The translations under genes and the position numbers were made by a program. Below the pieces are notes generated by a model that had not been told where the DNA came from, searched no databases, and saw only the letters and a list, made by a program, of their open reading frames with translations. From Lachnoclostridium sp. Marseille-P6806 (GTDB lineage: Bacteria > Bacillota > Clostridia > Lachnospirales > Lachnospiraceae), in NCBI RefSeq assembly GCF_900625025.1, contig NZ_LR130580.1:83908-147907 (forward strand): a DNA stretch of 64,000 nt. The letters run 5' to 3'. The first letter of the stretch is position 1, and the number at the start of each line of letters is the position of its first letter. This document shows positions 45,345-54,895 of the stretch, piece after piece.

Positions 45345-46760
45345 TCAGCGATCCGCTGTGCGCACGCGGGACGCAACGTTGAGCACCATTCCCATTTCCG
45401 CCATGGTGAAGATCAGCGCCGACCCGCCGTAGCTGATAAACGGAAGCGTCACACCGGTATTGGGGATCGTATTGGTCACGACAGCGATATTGAGCAGCAC
45501 CTGCACGGCAATGTGACAGAATACGCCCACCGCCAGAAACGCACCGTAGGCATCCTTTGCATTGGCTGCCGCAGCCATCAGACGCCAGCACAGAAGAACA
45601 AACATGAGAATAATGGCCGCCGCGCCGAAAATTCCCAGTTCCTCACACACGATGGAAAAGATCATATCATTCTGAACCTCGGGAATATAGCCCAGCTTCT
45701 GCATGGATTTTCCGAGTCCCTTGCCGAAAAGTCCTCCCGAACCGATTGCGTACAGCGCCTGCACCGTCTGATAGCCCACTGATTTCGCGTATTTTTCAGG
45801 ATCAAGCCACGCCACAATTCTCCGGAAGCGGAAATTTGCCCCCTCCTGCATCCCCATCCGGATCACGGCATACACGCCCCCAGTCGCCGCCAGCACGCCG
45901 CCTGCGCCGAACAATATGAATTTCAGATAATCCTGCCGCGCCACAAAGAACATCCCCATCGCAATCGCCGCGACAATCAGTGCCGAGCTGAGGTTGCGGG
46001 TGATGCCGAAAATCAGGAGAGACGCCACCGTCGGAAACGACAGCATAAAAAGCCATACGCGGGCAGAACGAACCGCCGTGCCGAAGCGGGCGATCATATC
46101 CGCCATCATAAGAATGGTGACAATCTTCACAATCTCCGCCGGCTGCAGAGAAAAGCCCGCGATCTTCACCCAGCGCCGTGCTCCGTTCACCGGGTCAAAA
46201 AACAGACAGGCGACCACCAGCCCCAACGAAATCAGATAAGCCGGAAACCACAGCCTGCGGTATTTTTCATAGGGAATGACAGCGACCAGAAGCATGGCAG
46301 CCGTGCCCGCCGCCATCCACGTCGCCTGCTTTTTAAGATAAAAAGCGGGATCATAGCCCGTCGCGCTGTCCATCGAAGCCTCGTAATAGCTCGCCGAGTA
46401 GAGAACCACAAGGCCAAAGGCAAGCAGAAAGAGAATTACGAAAATCAGCGTATAGTCAATATAGAGGTGCGTTCCCGTTTCTCTTTTTGCTGCCGGAACA
46501 CGCTGTCCCCCCCGCTGCTGCGGCAGGGCTCGTACCGATGCGGCGCGCTGCTGCGGAAGTGTCCGCATAGGAGTCGTGCGCTCCTGACGCGTCGGAAGCG
46601 GAGCCGGTGCCGAGCGGCCTCTCTCCTGCCGGAGAGGGGACACCGGCCGCAGAGAGGTCTGCGTGCCCCCGGAACGCTCCCGCGGGCGGGGCGCTCTTCC
46701 CTGTCCGTTATATTTTCGATTTTTCCCGGAACCGTTCAAAGGCTGCTCTCTTTCCTGCAA
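45345..46760 (-). CDS. ftsW: Lipid II polymerase FtsW with long basic N-terminal extension
   Basis: 471 residues. About ten membrane segments of the SEDS family from residue 100 on, with NGARRWVKIAGFSLQPAEIVK, the conserved Asp in WLDPEK, GSGGLFGKGLGKS, LPFISYGGSAL at the end. It polymerises lipid II at the septum with the ftsI product. The first ~100 residues are Arg/Pro/Gln-rich and disordered, with TLPQQRA and ALPQQRG repeats. The start is TTG after AGGAAAG; a GTG or ATG inside the extension is possible. Confidence 0.9.
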   Translation of the reverse strand: MQEREQPLNGSGKNRKYNGQGRAPRPRERSGGTQTSLRPVSPLRQERGRSAPAPLPTRQERTTPMRTLPQQRAASVRALPQQRGGQRVPAAKRETGTHLYIDYTLIFVILFLLAFGLVVLYSASYYEASMDSATGYDPAFYLKKQATWMAAGTAAMLLVAVIPYEKYRRLWFPAYLISLGLVVACLFFDPVNGARRWVKIAGFSLQPAEIVKIVTILMMADMIARFGTAVRSARVWLFMLSFPTVASLLIFGITRNLSSALIVAAIAMGMFFVARQDYLKFILFGAGGVLAATGGVYAVIRMGMQEGANFRFRRIVAWLDPEKYAKSVGYQTVQALYAIGSGGLFGKGLGKSMQKLGYIPEVQNDMIFSIVCEELGIFGAAAIILMFVLLCWRLMAAAANAKDAYGAFLAVGVFCHIAVQVLLNIAVVTNTIPNTGVTLPFISYGGSALIFTMAEMGMVLNVASRVRTADR

Positions 46761-46823
46761 TGCAAAATTCTTTCCTGTAACGCAGAATCAGGATCGCATC
46801 CGCCCGCCGCGCAGGGCCCTGTC

Positions 46824-47804
46824 TCACCCCTGCCAGCAGCCCAGCATTCCTGCCGCACAAAGCAGCAGTGTAATGACGGAAAATACCGTTACCACCTTGG
46901 TCTCGGACCAACCGCCCTTTTCAAAATGATGATGGATCGGCGCCATGCGGAATACTCTCTTTCCGTGGGTGAGACGGAAATATCCCACCTGAAGAATCAC
47001 GGATACCGCCTCCGCCACATAAATAAAGCCGACAATCGGGATGAACAGCGGCATGCGGAGCATATAGGCCATGCCGACCACAAAGCCTCCCAGCGCCAGC
47101 GACCCGGTATCACCCATGAAAACCTGCGCCGGATGGCAGTTGTACAGGAGAAACCCCAGCAGCGCTCCGGCCATCGCCGCCCCCGCCGGAGCCGCTCCGG
47201 AGCCGGACAGCACCGCCGCCGCCGTAAAGAACAGCGCCACCAGCACCGTAACGCTTGAAGCAAGGCCGTCCACGCCATCCGTCAGATTGGTGGCGTTCAC
47301 CGTCCCCAGTGCAATAAACAGCAGCACCGGAATATTGAAAATGCCGAAATTCAACGTCATTCCGGGAACAAACGGAACTTTCATCGAAAGCGGTATCCCA
47401 TGAACATTCAGGATATAAAGAGTATAGCAGAGCGCAACGAGAAGCTGCAGAACAATTTTCTGCCATGCTCTGAGTCCCAGATTTCTCCGCTTTCTCACCT
47501 TGATGAAATCATCCGCAAAGCCGACAAGGCCGAAGCCGACCGTCAGAATCGCCACAGGAATCACCTGCGGCGCACGCGCTGCGCAGACCGCACAGGTGAT
47601 GAGGAAGCCGCCAAGAAACATGATTCCGCCCATGTTCGGCGTGCCCGCTTTCTTCCGGTGACTCTCCAGTCCTTCTGTCCTCTCCTCCTGCCTTGCATTC
47701 ATATGCAGGAGCATGCGGATAACGTATTTTCCGGAAATGCCGCTGATCGCAAAGGCTGCAAACATCGGCAGCAGAACCGGAGCAAGCTTTATTCCGTCGC
47801 TCAT
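46824..47804 (-). CDS. mraY: Phospho-MurNAc-pentapeptide transferase MraY
   Basis: 326 residues, ten membrane segments. GTPNMGG (as KKAGTPNMGGIMF), GFADDFIKV, NATNLTDGVDGLA, FMGDTGSLALGG and the cytoplasmic histidine motif PIHHHFEKGGWSE. It makes lipid I at the membrane. It lies between ftsI and ftsW without murF, murE or murD. Confidence 0.97.
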   Translation of the reverse strand: MSDGIKLAPVLLPMFAAFAISGISGKYVIRMLLHMNARQEERTEGLESHRKKAGTPNMGGIMFLGGFLITCAVCAARAPQVIPVAILTVGFGLVGFADDFIKVRKRRNLGLRAWQKIVLQLLVALCYTLYILNVHGIPLSMKVPFVPGMTLNFGIFNIPVLLFIALGTVNATNLTDGVDGLASSVTVLVALFFTAAAVLSGSGAAPAGAAMAGALLGFLLYNCHPAQVFMGDTGSLALGGFVVGMAYMLRMPLFIPIVGFIYVAEAVSVILQVGYFRLTHGKRVFRMAPIHHHFEKGGWSETKVVTVFSVITLLLCAAGMLGCWQG

Positions 47805-47829
47805 CCTTTTCCCATCCTGTTCATCTGAT

Positions 47830-50241
47830 TCATTGCTGCGGCGCGGCCTTCGGAGTCTCCCCCTCGGGCGCCGCCGGCTGCGGGTTCTCCACGGCGGCCG
47901 GTGTCTCCGTCACCGTTGTATTCTGTGCGGTTTCCGGATTTTCTGCCGCCGCGGGGCCTGTGGAAAACTCATGGCCCGTCGTGGGATCAACATAATGCCC
48001 CGTATCCGGATTGACAAGATATCCCGAGGCCTCGTCCAGAGGGAACGAACGCCAGACCGGTTCCTTGCTCTCTGCCGCCGCGGCCGCCCCTGCGGCCGCT
48101 TCCGGATCCGCATTTTCTTCTCCGGGCTGCGCCTCGTCCCCCAAAACAGCTTCGGGGTCGCCCCCCTCCACATCCGCCTCTTCGGCTGCCTTTGCCGCAG
48201 CCGCCGCATTGAGCTCCTGCATGGCCGACGCGCCGAGCGCGATTGTTCCCGACTTTTCAAGCTCCTCAAGCTCCGCCTTTTCCTCGTCGCTGAGGGGCTC
48301 CGTCATCGGAATATTAAGATACGGAAGTATTTCCGTCAGACAGCCACGGACAATGCCGGTCGCATACTTCGCATCGTCCGACGGAGAAGCGTTCGCCCGA
48401 TCCACCACCACATAGATCGCGATTTGGGGATCATCCGCCGGCGCATAGCCCATAAAAGAAACCACATACTGCATGTTGTCGCGGGGAAGCGTCTCCGCCG
48501 TGCCCGTTTTTCCGCCGATCATGTAGCCGGCCGGCCGGGCCGTCTTTCCGGTTCCGTTCTCTCCCTCGACCACCTGCCGGCAATAGGAACGAATCCATTC
48601 GCTCGTCTCCTCCGACACCGTCTTTTTGATCACTCTCGGCTCGATGTTTTTCACCGTCGCCCCGCTGGCGCTTGTGATCTTCGAGACGATGTGCGGCTGA
48701 TAATAATTTCCCCCGTTGATGAGAGAGCAGAACCCCGTGATCACCTGAATCATGGTCACGTCAAAGTTCTGTCCGAAAGCATTGGTCGCAAGGTCGGTGA
48801 TCCCCATCTTGTCCGCCTGATAGATCATCGTGTCCGTGCGGGCCTCGTTCGCCAGATCAATATTGGTCTTGAGACCGAAGCCAAAAATATTCTGGAAGCG
48901 GCAGAAAACCTCCTTGCCCATGGCAAAGGCCTCCTGCATCAGCGCCACGTTGCAGGATCGCTCGATCGCCTCGCCCACCGTAAGAACGCCGTCGCCGAAT
49001 GTGTTGTGACATTTGATCGGCTTCTCTCCGTCCGCAACGACGAGCCCGCCCTCACACAGATACGTCTGCGTCGGGGGGAATGCGCCGCTCTCAAGCCCAG
49101 CGGCCGTCGTAAACGGCTTTGCCACGGAACCCGGCTCATAATAATCGGAAATGCAGTAATTTTTCCAGAGCGCGCTGAGATACTTTCCCTTTTCCTCGTC
49201 GGTCAGCGCCTCGACCTCCTCCGCGGTGAGATATTCCCCGTGCAGAGGCTGGTCCGAATTGTCAAAGTCCAGCTTTGTCATGCCGGTAAGAAGCTCTGTC
49301 GCATAAGGATCATTCAGATTGAAGCCGGGGTAGCTCGCCATGGCAAGCACGCCTCCGCTGTTCACGTTCATGACAATGCAGCCGACGTTCTCCGCACCGT
49401 TCCCCTCATGGACGGAATTCTTGTGCTCGTCGTTGAATTTCTGCAAATATTTCTCGACAATGCTCTGGATATTGGCGTCCAGCGTCAGCACCAGATTATC
49501 CCCGTCCGCCGCCGGAATCGTTGTCCTCTCGACGTCCGAAGTTTCGTCGATGTAACCGTAGGAGCGCCCCGGCGTCCCGTTCAGCGTGGTGTTGTAATAC
49601 TCCTCCAGACCATAATGCCCGCTGTTGTCGCTGCCGGCAAAGCCGATGACGTCGCTGGCCAGCGCATTGTTCGGATAGCTCCGGATATAGGCCTCCTCGA
49701 ACCACACGCCCTGTATCTTAGACGTGCCGTCCTCCGCGCGGCCGTCCGCGACAAGCTGATCGAACTGCTTCTTGGCCTCATGGGAGACCTCTTTGGCCGC
49801 AATGTAATACTGCGAGTCCGGATGCGACCGGACATACTCCCGGATCGGAGCCGTGTCGAGACCAAAGGCGGTATTCAGCGCCGTCAGCGACGGTTCCAGA
49901 TAGCTCTCGTCCTCCGCCATGGCCCGCGCATCCACAATCACATTATAAACCAGAGTGCTGCTGGCAAGAACCGTTCCCCGCGCATCGGTGATTGCTCCCC
50001 GCCGGAACGGCAGCGTCGTACTGTCATAGGCCTGCTGGAGCAGCACCTGTCTCGTATAGCGGTCCCCGTCGTCCCTGTTGATGCGGACAATATTCGCTAT
50101 CAGAGCCAGAAAGAGCATGACGACAAGCGAAAAGAGAACAAAAAGCTTTCGCCGCATCCGTGCGCTGAACCTTTGATACGGCTTCCAGCTCAGCGGCTCC
50201 TCATTCTTATATTTTCTGTCTCTGCCTCTCTTTTCGCTCAA
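47830..50241 (-). CDS. ftsI: Septal peptidoglycan transpeptidase FtsI (class B PBP)
   Basis: 803 residues. One membrane segment at about 30-50, the PBP dimer domain with RRGAITDARGTVLA, then the transpeptidase domain with the active serine in EPGSVAKPFT (SxxK), RSCNVA (SxN) and GGKTGTAE (KTG). It has no PASTA domains. The last 150 residues after about 650 are a low-complexity tail of Ala, Glu and Pro with a SGYLVNPDTGHYVDPTTGHE segment. It cross-links septal peptidoglycan with FtsW. Confidence 0.95.
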   Translation of the reverse strand: MSEKRGRDRKYKNEEPLSWKPYQRFSARMRRKLFVLFSLVVMLFLALIANIVRINRDDGDRYTRQVLLQQAYDSTTLPFRRGAITDARGTVLASSTLVYNVIVDARAMAEDESYLEPSLTALNTAFGLDTAPIREYVRSHPDSQYYIAAKEVSHEAKKQFDQLVADGRAEDGTSKIQGVWFEEAYIRSYPNNALASDVIGFAGSDNSGHYGLEEYYNTTLNGTPGRSYGYIDETSDVERTTIPAADGDNLVLTLDANIQSIVEKYLQKFNDEHKNSVHEGNGAENVGCIVMNVNSGGVLAMASYPGFNLNDPYATELLTGMTKLDFDNSDQPLHGEYLTAEEVEALTDEEKGKYLSALWKNYCISDYYEPGSVAKPFTTAAGLESGAFPPTQTYLCEGGLVVADGEKPIKCHNTFGDGVLTVGEAIERSCNVALMQEAFAMGKEVFCRFQNIFGFGLKTNIDLANEARTDTMIYQADKMGITDLATNAFGQNFDVTMIQVITGFCSLINGGNYYQPHIVSKITSASGATVKNIEPRVIKKTVSEETSEWIRSYCRQVVEGENGTGKTARPAGYMIGGKTGTAETLPRDNMQYVVSFMGYAPADDPQIAIYVVVDRANASPSDDAKYATGIVRGCLTEILPYLNIPMTEPLSDEEKAELEELEKSGTIALGASAMQELNAAAAAKAAEEADVEGGDPEAVLGDEAQPGEENADPEAAAGAAAAAESKEPVWRSFPLDEASGYLVNPDTGHYVDPTTGHEFSTGPAAAENPETAQNTTVTETPAAVENPQPAAPEGETPKAAPQQ

Positions 50242-50331
50242 ACCCGCGCCTCTTGGTTGTTCCGATTAAAAAAAGCCGGACTGCAATCCGGCTCATATTA
50301 CCACTTTTCCACACAATAAGACAAGAACCTG

Positions 50332-50850
50332 TCAGCGGCCCACTTCGGCCACCTGATGCACATAGTCGTTCGGATTACTGCTGTATTTGACGATCTGCTC
50401 CGCGCCCGCGTACTTCATCCCCAGCTCATTGATCGCGATTTCCTTGATTTCCTCAAGGCTGATGCTGCTGTTGATCTCCTCATAGTGCTGATCGTTCGCC
50501 GTTTTCAGCGTCTTGAGCCGACTCTGCATGCTCGAAATATTGCTGTTTGTCGTCGCCACTGCCGCCATGAGCTGCACATAGTAGATGACCGACACCGTGA
50601 GAAAAGCCACCATGCCCGTGAGGAGCAGTGCCGGCACATGTGAGACGGACACCGGCTGCTCCACGCTTCTTACAGACCGGCTTTTCCTCCGCGGCTGCGT
50701 ATTCCTCCTGCCCTCTTCCTCGTAAGAGAGCTCACGTGCAGCCGACTCATACATATAATTATAACGATACGCCCCCGGATGGCGGTTCCCTGCGGCTGCC
50801 GCCGTATTCCCCCGCCGCGGCGCCGATACGCGCCCATAGCTGTTGCTCAT
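50332..50850 (-). CDS. ftsL: FtsL-like cell division protein
   Basis: 172 residues. Basic cytoplasmic N-terminus of about 75 residues, one membrane segment (ALLLTGMVAFLTVSVIYYVQL), then a coiled coil (SSMQSRLKTLKTANDQHYEEINSS) and ELGMKYA, as in FtsL/DivIC proteins. Position between rsmH and ftsI supports ftsL. The start MSNSYGR follows GGTGATTATA; the frame is open upstream through the repeat, which is not taken as coding. Confidence 0.82.
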   Translation of the reverse strand: MSNSYGRVSAPRRGNTAAAAGNRHPGAYRYNYMYESAARELSYEEEGRRNTQPRRKSRSVRSVEQPVSVSHVPALLLTGMVAFLTVSVIYYVQLMAAVATTNSNISSMQSRLKTLKTANDQHYEEINSSISLEEIKEIAINELGMKYAGAEQIVKYSSNPNDYVHQVAEVGR

Positions 50851-50857
50851 TATAATC

Positions 50858-50988
50858 ACCATACCGAAGCACTTTGTGCGAGGCACGCGCCGCGAAATCC
50901 GCGCAGGCGGTTTGCGGCTGCGATGGGGGCGATTTGGGCTTCGGCACAAATCGCCGTGTGAAAAATCATCGCATCAGCGTGTTTTTAC
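50858..50988 (-). repeat. Intergenic structured repeat, copy B (rsmH-ftsL)
   Basis: Same element as 27681-27902 without the inserted block. On the minus strand: GGCGATTTG/CAAATCGCC stem with loop TGCCGAAGCC (copy A has GGCTATTTG/CAAATAGCC, a compensatory pair change), GCCGC-AAA arms around CCGCGCAGGCGG, and the end AAAGTGCTTCGGTATGGTGA that contains the ftsL ribosome site. It starts about 30 bases after the rsmH stop. Confidence 0.8.
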
Positions 50989-51018
50989 AATGCTTCCTCC
51001 CTGGCGGGGATCCTGTTC

Positions 51019-51969
51019 TCACTCCCCGCTTCCGGTTCCTTTTTCAAAAATGCGAAGCTTTGCGCTCGCCGCACGCCGGTTATGCTCCAGCTCCCCGCGG
51101 CTCGGGACAATGGCCTTTTTCGTAATCACCGCGCCCCTTGACTTCTTTCCGCATACACAGACCGGAAATTCCGGCGGGCAGGTACAGGGATTTTCATTTC
51201 TTCGGAACGCATTCTTTACGATCCGATCCTCCAGAGAATGAAACGTAATAACGGCAAGGCGTCCTCCCGGCTCCAGAAGACCGATCATCGTATCCAGCGA
51301 ATCCTGCAGAACCTCGAGCTCCCGATTGCAGGCGATACGAATTGCCTGAAAGCTGCGTTTGCAGGGATTCCCTCCTTTTTCCTGCATTCTCGCGGGAATT
51401 GCCCTGCGTATGATCTCCGCCAGCTCGCCCGTGCGCTCCAGCGGCTTTCTCTCCCTCTCTCTCACGATGCTGCGGGCGATATTGACTGCGTACCGCTCCT
51501 CTCCGTAATCCCGAAGGACCCGAACCAGCTCCGCTTCCGGCCACTCGTTCAGAATATCCCGCGCGCTCACCGCACCGCGCTGATCCATCCTCATGTCAAG
51601 CGGCGCATCCTGATTATAGGAAAATCCCCGCTCCGGATTATCGAGCTGATAGGAGCTGACGCCGAGATCCAGAAGAATTCCGCTCACCTGATCGATACCC
51701 TGCTCCGCCAGCACCTCGGCCACGGCCTCGTAATTGCTCCTCACCAGCAGAACCCGGTCGCGGTATACCGCAAGGTGGCGTCCTGCCGCTGCAATGGCAT
51801 CCTCATCCTGATCAATACCGATCAGCCTCCCGCCGTCCGTCAGCCTTGCGGCGATCTGAAAGGAATGACCGCCTCCTCCCAGCGTTCCGTCCACATAGAT
51901 TCCATTCGGCTTTATGCAGAGATTCTCAATCACTTCATTAATAAGAACCGATTCGTGCTTGAATTCCAT
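51019..51969 (-). CDS. rsmH: 16S rRNA (cytosine-N4)-methyltransferase RsmH (MraW)
   Basis: 316 residues. [28 protein letters not shown] (SAM loop), [20 protein letters not shown], and [13 protein letters not shown]. It methylates C1402 of 16S rRNA. ATG follows GAGAGGACGGCT; longer frames are open by 64 codons through the end of mraZ and were excluded. Confidence 0.97.
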   Translation of the reverse strand: MEFKHESVLINEVIENLCIKPNGIYVDGTLGGGGHSFQIAARLTDGGRLIGIDQDEDAIAAAGRHLAVYRDRVLLVRSNYEAVAEVLAEQGIDQVSGILLDLGVSSYQLDNPERGFSYNQDAPLDMRMDQRGAVSARDILNEWPEAELVRVLRDYGEERYAVNIARSIVRERERKPLERTGELAEIIRRAIPARMQEKGGNPCKRSFQAIRIACNRELEVLQDSLDTMIGLLEPGGRLAVITFHSLEDRIVKNAFRRNENPCTCPPEFPVCVCGKKSRGAVITKKAIVPSRGELEHNRRAASAKLRIFEKGTGSGE

Positions 51970-51979
51970 AGCCGTCCTC

Positions 51980-52468
51980 TCAGTCCGGCGTCCCGTTTCT
52001 GTCTGCCGTGCCTGCGCCCGCTGCCGGGGCAAAGCTCCCGGTCTTGCGGTCGTACAGTTTTTCCCGTATCCGGAGTATCCGTTCCTTTCCGAATTTTTCG
52101 TTCCAGACGTCCTTATCCCAGATCTCCAGCTTGCGCCCGACCCCTGCGATGATGCAGTCATGACCGGGGCGGATCCCGGCGGCGTCGCGCAGCCAGTCCG
52201 GTATCAGGACGCGCCCGGACTTATCCAGCTCGCAGTCTGCTGCCGAAGCGAGCAGATACCTGCGATCGTCGCGGTTCGCAGCCGGGCCCTCGTCGATATC
52301 CGCTATGCCCTCCGCGAATTTCTCGAATTCCGCCTCGTCATACGCATACAGACACGGATCATAGCCGATCACAAGATAAAAGCTCCTGCCCAGCGCCTCT
52401 CTGAACTTTGCCGGAATAATCAGCCGTCCCTTATCGTCTAAGGAATGACTGCTCTGCCCTACGAACAT
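51980..52468 (-). CDS. mraZ: Transcriptional regulator MraZ
   Basis: 162 residues. Two MraZ/AbrB-like swapped-hairpin repeats: [19 protein letters not shown] and [19 protein letters not shown]. It binds direct repeats upstream of itself and regulates the dcw cluster. ATG follows GGAGAGCTTG. A Pro/Ala-rich C-terminal tail of about 20 residues is extra. Confidence 0.96.
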   Translation of the reverse strand: MFVGQSSHSLDDKGRLIIPAKFREALGRSFYLVIGYDPCLYAYDEAEFEKFAEGIADIDEGPAANRDDRRYLLASAADCELDKSGRVLIPDWLRDAAGIRPGHDCIIAGVGRKLEIWDKDVWNEKFGKERILRIREKLYDRKTGSFAPAAGAGTADRNGTPD

Positions 52469-52528
52469 ACAAGCTCTCCACGGACCGTTTCCCGAGCCAT
52501 AATCTCCCACAACTCACCATTTGTTATT

Positions 52529-52557
52529 ATTTTACCCCCATTTTATCCCATTTTCAA
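52529..52557 (-). promoter_or_regulatory. Promoter of the dcw cluster with MraZ-like TGGG boxes
   Basis: TTGAAA (52557-52552), 17-base spacer, TAAAAT (52534-52529), 61 bases before the mraZ ATG. The spacer holds two TGGG boxes ten bases apart, the spacing known for MraZ operators, so autoregulation is likely. Confidence 0.75.
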
Positions 52558-52703
52558 TCAAAAAGCATAAATTCATTGCTGTACTTCGGTTTTTCTTTCT
52601 GCCGCGGCGTTCCTGTCCGGCCGCAGCTTTCCGGCAAAATTTCTTTCCCGGGCAAATGGGGGCCAGTGGAGACGGCATGCAGGGAGAGCCGCGTATTTTC
52701 CCG

Positions 52704-52733
52704 ACAAAAAACAGCCGAAAGACCCTTTCGAGT
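52704..52733 (-). terminator. Terminator of ychF-lgt
   Basis: ACTCGAAAG-GGT-CTTTCGGCT with one mismatch, followed by GTTTTTTG on the minus strand. Confidence 0.7.
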
Positions 52734-52777
52734 CGATCGACTGTCATTTCATCCCACAATATGTTTTTATCCGAACT

Positions 52778-53638
52778 TCACTTCATCCTGCGCCCTGCAA
52801 GCTGGTACCATATCCCGCAGACGACAAAGAGTGAAAACCCGAGTACCATATTCACCGGGATCCGCGTCCCCGCAAAATAGAGCTGATCCGTCCGGATGTA
52901 TTCGATCCAGCCTCTGCCGAGACCGTAACCACCCAGATACAGCAGCGTAATCTGTCCACGGAAGCGCCTTCTTTTAAGAACCAGCAGCATCAGAAGCAGA
53001 AGCCCGATATTCCAGAGACTCTCATACAGAAAGGTCGGATGCACCTGAATATAATTCGTCCCCTCTACAATGTGAGAGGCGAGGGACGCGCTGATATCCC
53101 GTTCCCGTACCATCTCGATCGGGATGCGCATGGCAAGCAGAGAATCCGTGTAGCCGCCGAACACTTCCCGGTTCATAAAATTCGCCCAGCGTCCGGTGAT
53201 CTGCCCCAGAACCAGACCGAAAACCACCGTGTCAAGCAGCTCCGTCACCCGCTTCTTCCGAAGCCGCGCATAGACGATCACGGTCAGAAGCCCTCCGATC
53301 ACCGCCCCGTAAATGGCAAGGCCGCCGCCTCGAAGATTCAGAATCTGAATCGGGTCATTCTTATATGCATCCCAGAAAAAGCAGACATAATAGAGACGTG
53401 CGCCGATGATCGAAAAAAGCAGAAGCCAGATGGAAAGATCCCAGTAGATATCCGGGTCCTGCCCTGTCTTCCGGGCAATGTAAGTCGCAAAGAAAATCCC
53501 GAGCAGCATGCTGACCGCAAGAATCACGCCGTACCACGCAATCGGAAAGTTTCCCAGCATAATTGTTTTGGGGACATCACGCAGATAGATCCCCAGATGG
53601 GGGAACGCGATATCCATCGTATTCATGATATCAGGCAT
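52778..53638 (-). CDS. lgt: Prolipoprotein diacylglyceryl transferase
   Basis: 286 residues, about seven membrane segments. Lgt signature GRWANFMNREVFGG, then HPTFLYESLWNIG and the C-terminal GRGWIEYIRTD. It attaches diacylglycerol to lipobox cysteines, for example that of the lipoprotein at 10757. The ribosome site GGAGG belongs to a repeated tail also present before leuD. It lies 27 bases after ychF. Confidence 0.97.
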   Translation of the reverse strand: MPDIMNTMDIAFPHLGIYLRDVPKTIMLGNFPIAWYGVILAVSMLLGIFFATYIARKTGQDPDIYWDLSIWLLLFSIIGARLYYVCFFWDAYKNDPIQILNLRGGGLAIYGAVIGGLLTVIVYARLRKKRVTELLDTVVFGLVLGQITGRWANFMNREVFGGYTDSLLAMRIPIEMVRERDISASLASHIVEGTNYIQVHPTFLYESLWNIGLLLLMLLVLKRRRFRGQITLLYLGGYGLGRGWIEYIRTDQLYFAGTRIPVNMVLGFSLFVVCGIWYQLAGRRMK

Positions 53639-53659
53639 AGCAATCCTCCATGCCGAAGC
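53636..53659 (-). repeat. Short repeat tail carrying the lgt ribosome site
   Basis: Identical over 24 bases to 4996-5019 before leuD: GCTTCGGCATGGAGGATTGC plus the ATG. It occupies nearly the whole ychF-lgt gap, so no long hairpin part is present in this copy. Confidence 0.75.
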
Positions 53660-53665
53660 GCTTTG

Positions 53666-54769
53666 TTATACATTGAAATGAATCAGCATGACATCGCCGT
53701 CTCGGACGACATACTCCTTGCCCTCCATGCGGACCAGTCCCTTTTCTCTCGCCGCTGTAAGCGACCCCTCGCGCAGCAGCACCTCATAATTCACCGTTTC
53801 CGCCTTGATGAAGCCCCGCTCCATATCGGAATGAATCTTCCCGGCCGCCTGCGGCGCCTTGGTGCCGATGCGGATCGTCCACGCCCGCGTCTCATCCTCG
53901 CCTGCCGTGAGAAAGCTCATGAGCCCCAGCGTCGTGTAGCTGGCGCGGATCAGTTTGTTCAGCCCCGATTCCCGGATGCCGAGTTCTTCGAGATATTCCT
54001 CTCTCTCCGCCTCCTCGAGCTCCGCGATTTCCTCCTCAATCCGGGCACAGATGACAAACACCTGACTTCCGGTCTGCGCCGCGTACTCGCGCACTCGCTG
54101 CACGCCGGCATTTCCTGCCGCCTCGTCCGCAAGCTCATCCTCCGAGACATTGGCGGCATAGATGACGGGTTTCCCGGTGAGCAGCGCATAGCCGGCCAGC
54201 CACTTTTTTTCGTCCTCCTCCGCATCGTCCAGCACCAGCGCGGACGCAGGCTTTCCGGCCTCGAGAAGCTCTTTCAGGCGCAGAAGAAGATCGTATTCCT
54301 TCCCCGCCGTCTTGTCCATGCGGGCCGTCCGCGCCACCTTGGCAATCCGACGCTCCACCACGTCAAGATCAGCAAAAATCAATTCAAGGCTGATGGTCTC
54401 GATATCCCGGATCGGGTCCACCGTGCCGTCCACATGAATGACGTTCGGATCCTCAAAGCATCGGACCACATGCACAATCGCGTCGCACTCACGGATATTG
54501 GCAAGGAACTGGTTTCCCAGCCCCTCTCCCTTCGACGCGCCTTTCACCAGCCCCGCAATATCAACAAATTCAATGACGGCCGGCGTGATCTTTTTGGAAT
54601 GATACATCGCGCCCAGCCGCTCGATCCGCTCGTCCGGCACGGCGACGACACCCACATTCGGTTCAATGGTGCAGAACGGGTAATTGGCCGCTTCCGCGCC
54701 CGCCCTGGTGATGGAATTGAACAGGGTGCTCTTTCCGACATTCGGGAGGCCGACGATTCCGAGCTTCAT
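53666..54769 (-). CDS. ychF: Redox-regulated ATPase YchF (OLA1 family)
   Basis: 367 residues. [43 protein letters not shown], and the altered G4 motif ANVSEDEL that favours ATP; C-terminal TGS domain ([23 protein letters not shown]). It associates with ribosomes and the stress response. It is the last GC-rich core gene before the AT-rich accessory segment. GGAGGAATT precedes the ATG by 9 bases. Confidence 0.97.
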   Translation of the reverse strand: MKLGIVGLPNVGKSTLFNSITRAGAEAANYPFCTIEPNVGVVAVPDERIERLGAMYHSKKITPAVIEFVDIAGLVKGASKGEGLGNQFLANIRECDAIVHVVRCFEDPNVIHVDGTVDPIRDIETISLELIFADLDVVERRIAKVARTARMDKTAGKEYDLLLRLKELLEAGKPASALVLDDAEEDEKKWLAGYALLTGKPVIYAANVSEDELADEAAGNAGVQRVREYAAQTGSQVFVICARIEEEIAELEEAEREEYLEELGIRESGLNKLIRASYTTLGLMSFLTAGEDETRAWTIRIGTKAPQAAGKIHSDMERGFIKAETVNYEVLLREGSLTAAREKGLVRMEGKEYVVRDGDVMLIHFNV

Positions 54770-54895
54770 TTTTTATAATTCCTCCTTGATTCTACTGGTT
54801 TTGAAGGCATCAAAGAATTTTTGTCCCCTATTTTTTAGGCTTATATTTGCAATTCGTTCCATCATATCATAAAATCAGGAAAATTTTCATCTGGT

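Larger units (their letters stand above)
52469..52777 (-). other. 309-base gap between lgt and mraZ
   Basis: It holds the lgt terminator (52704-52733), the mraZ promoter (52529-52557), and between them a GC-rich stretch without a recognised gene. Around the promoter the minus strand reads AAAATGGGATAAAATGGGGGTAAAAT in part: ATGGGATAAA and ATGGGGGTAAA are near-repeats spaced ten bases apart, as expected of MraZ-box (TGGG) direct repeats. Confidence 0.6.

Noticed and set aside
47713..50319. 868-codon open frame on the plus strand opposite ftsI
   Set aside because: The minus-strand ftsI has all catalytic motifs; the plus frame is a GC-codon-bias shadow with no recognisable domain. The same holds for long plus frames at 529-1848, 4093-5982, 17524-19455 and 28027-29484.
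50851..50949. N-terminal extension of ftsL sharing RVPRTKCFGMV with a frame before ftsY
   Set aside because: The shared peptide comes from the intergenic repeat read in one frame, not from homologous proteins; both true starts have their own ribosome sites.
52532..52759. 75-codon frame between lgt and mraZ
   Set aside because: It spans the lgt terminator and the mraZ promoter, with no ribosome site and no family resemblance.
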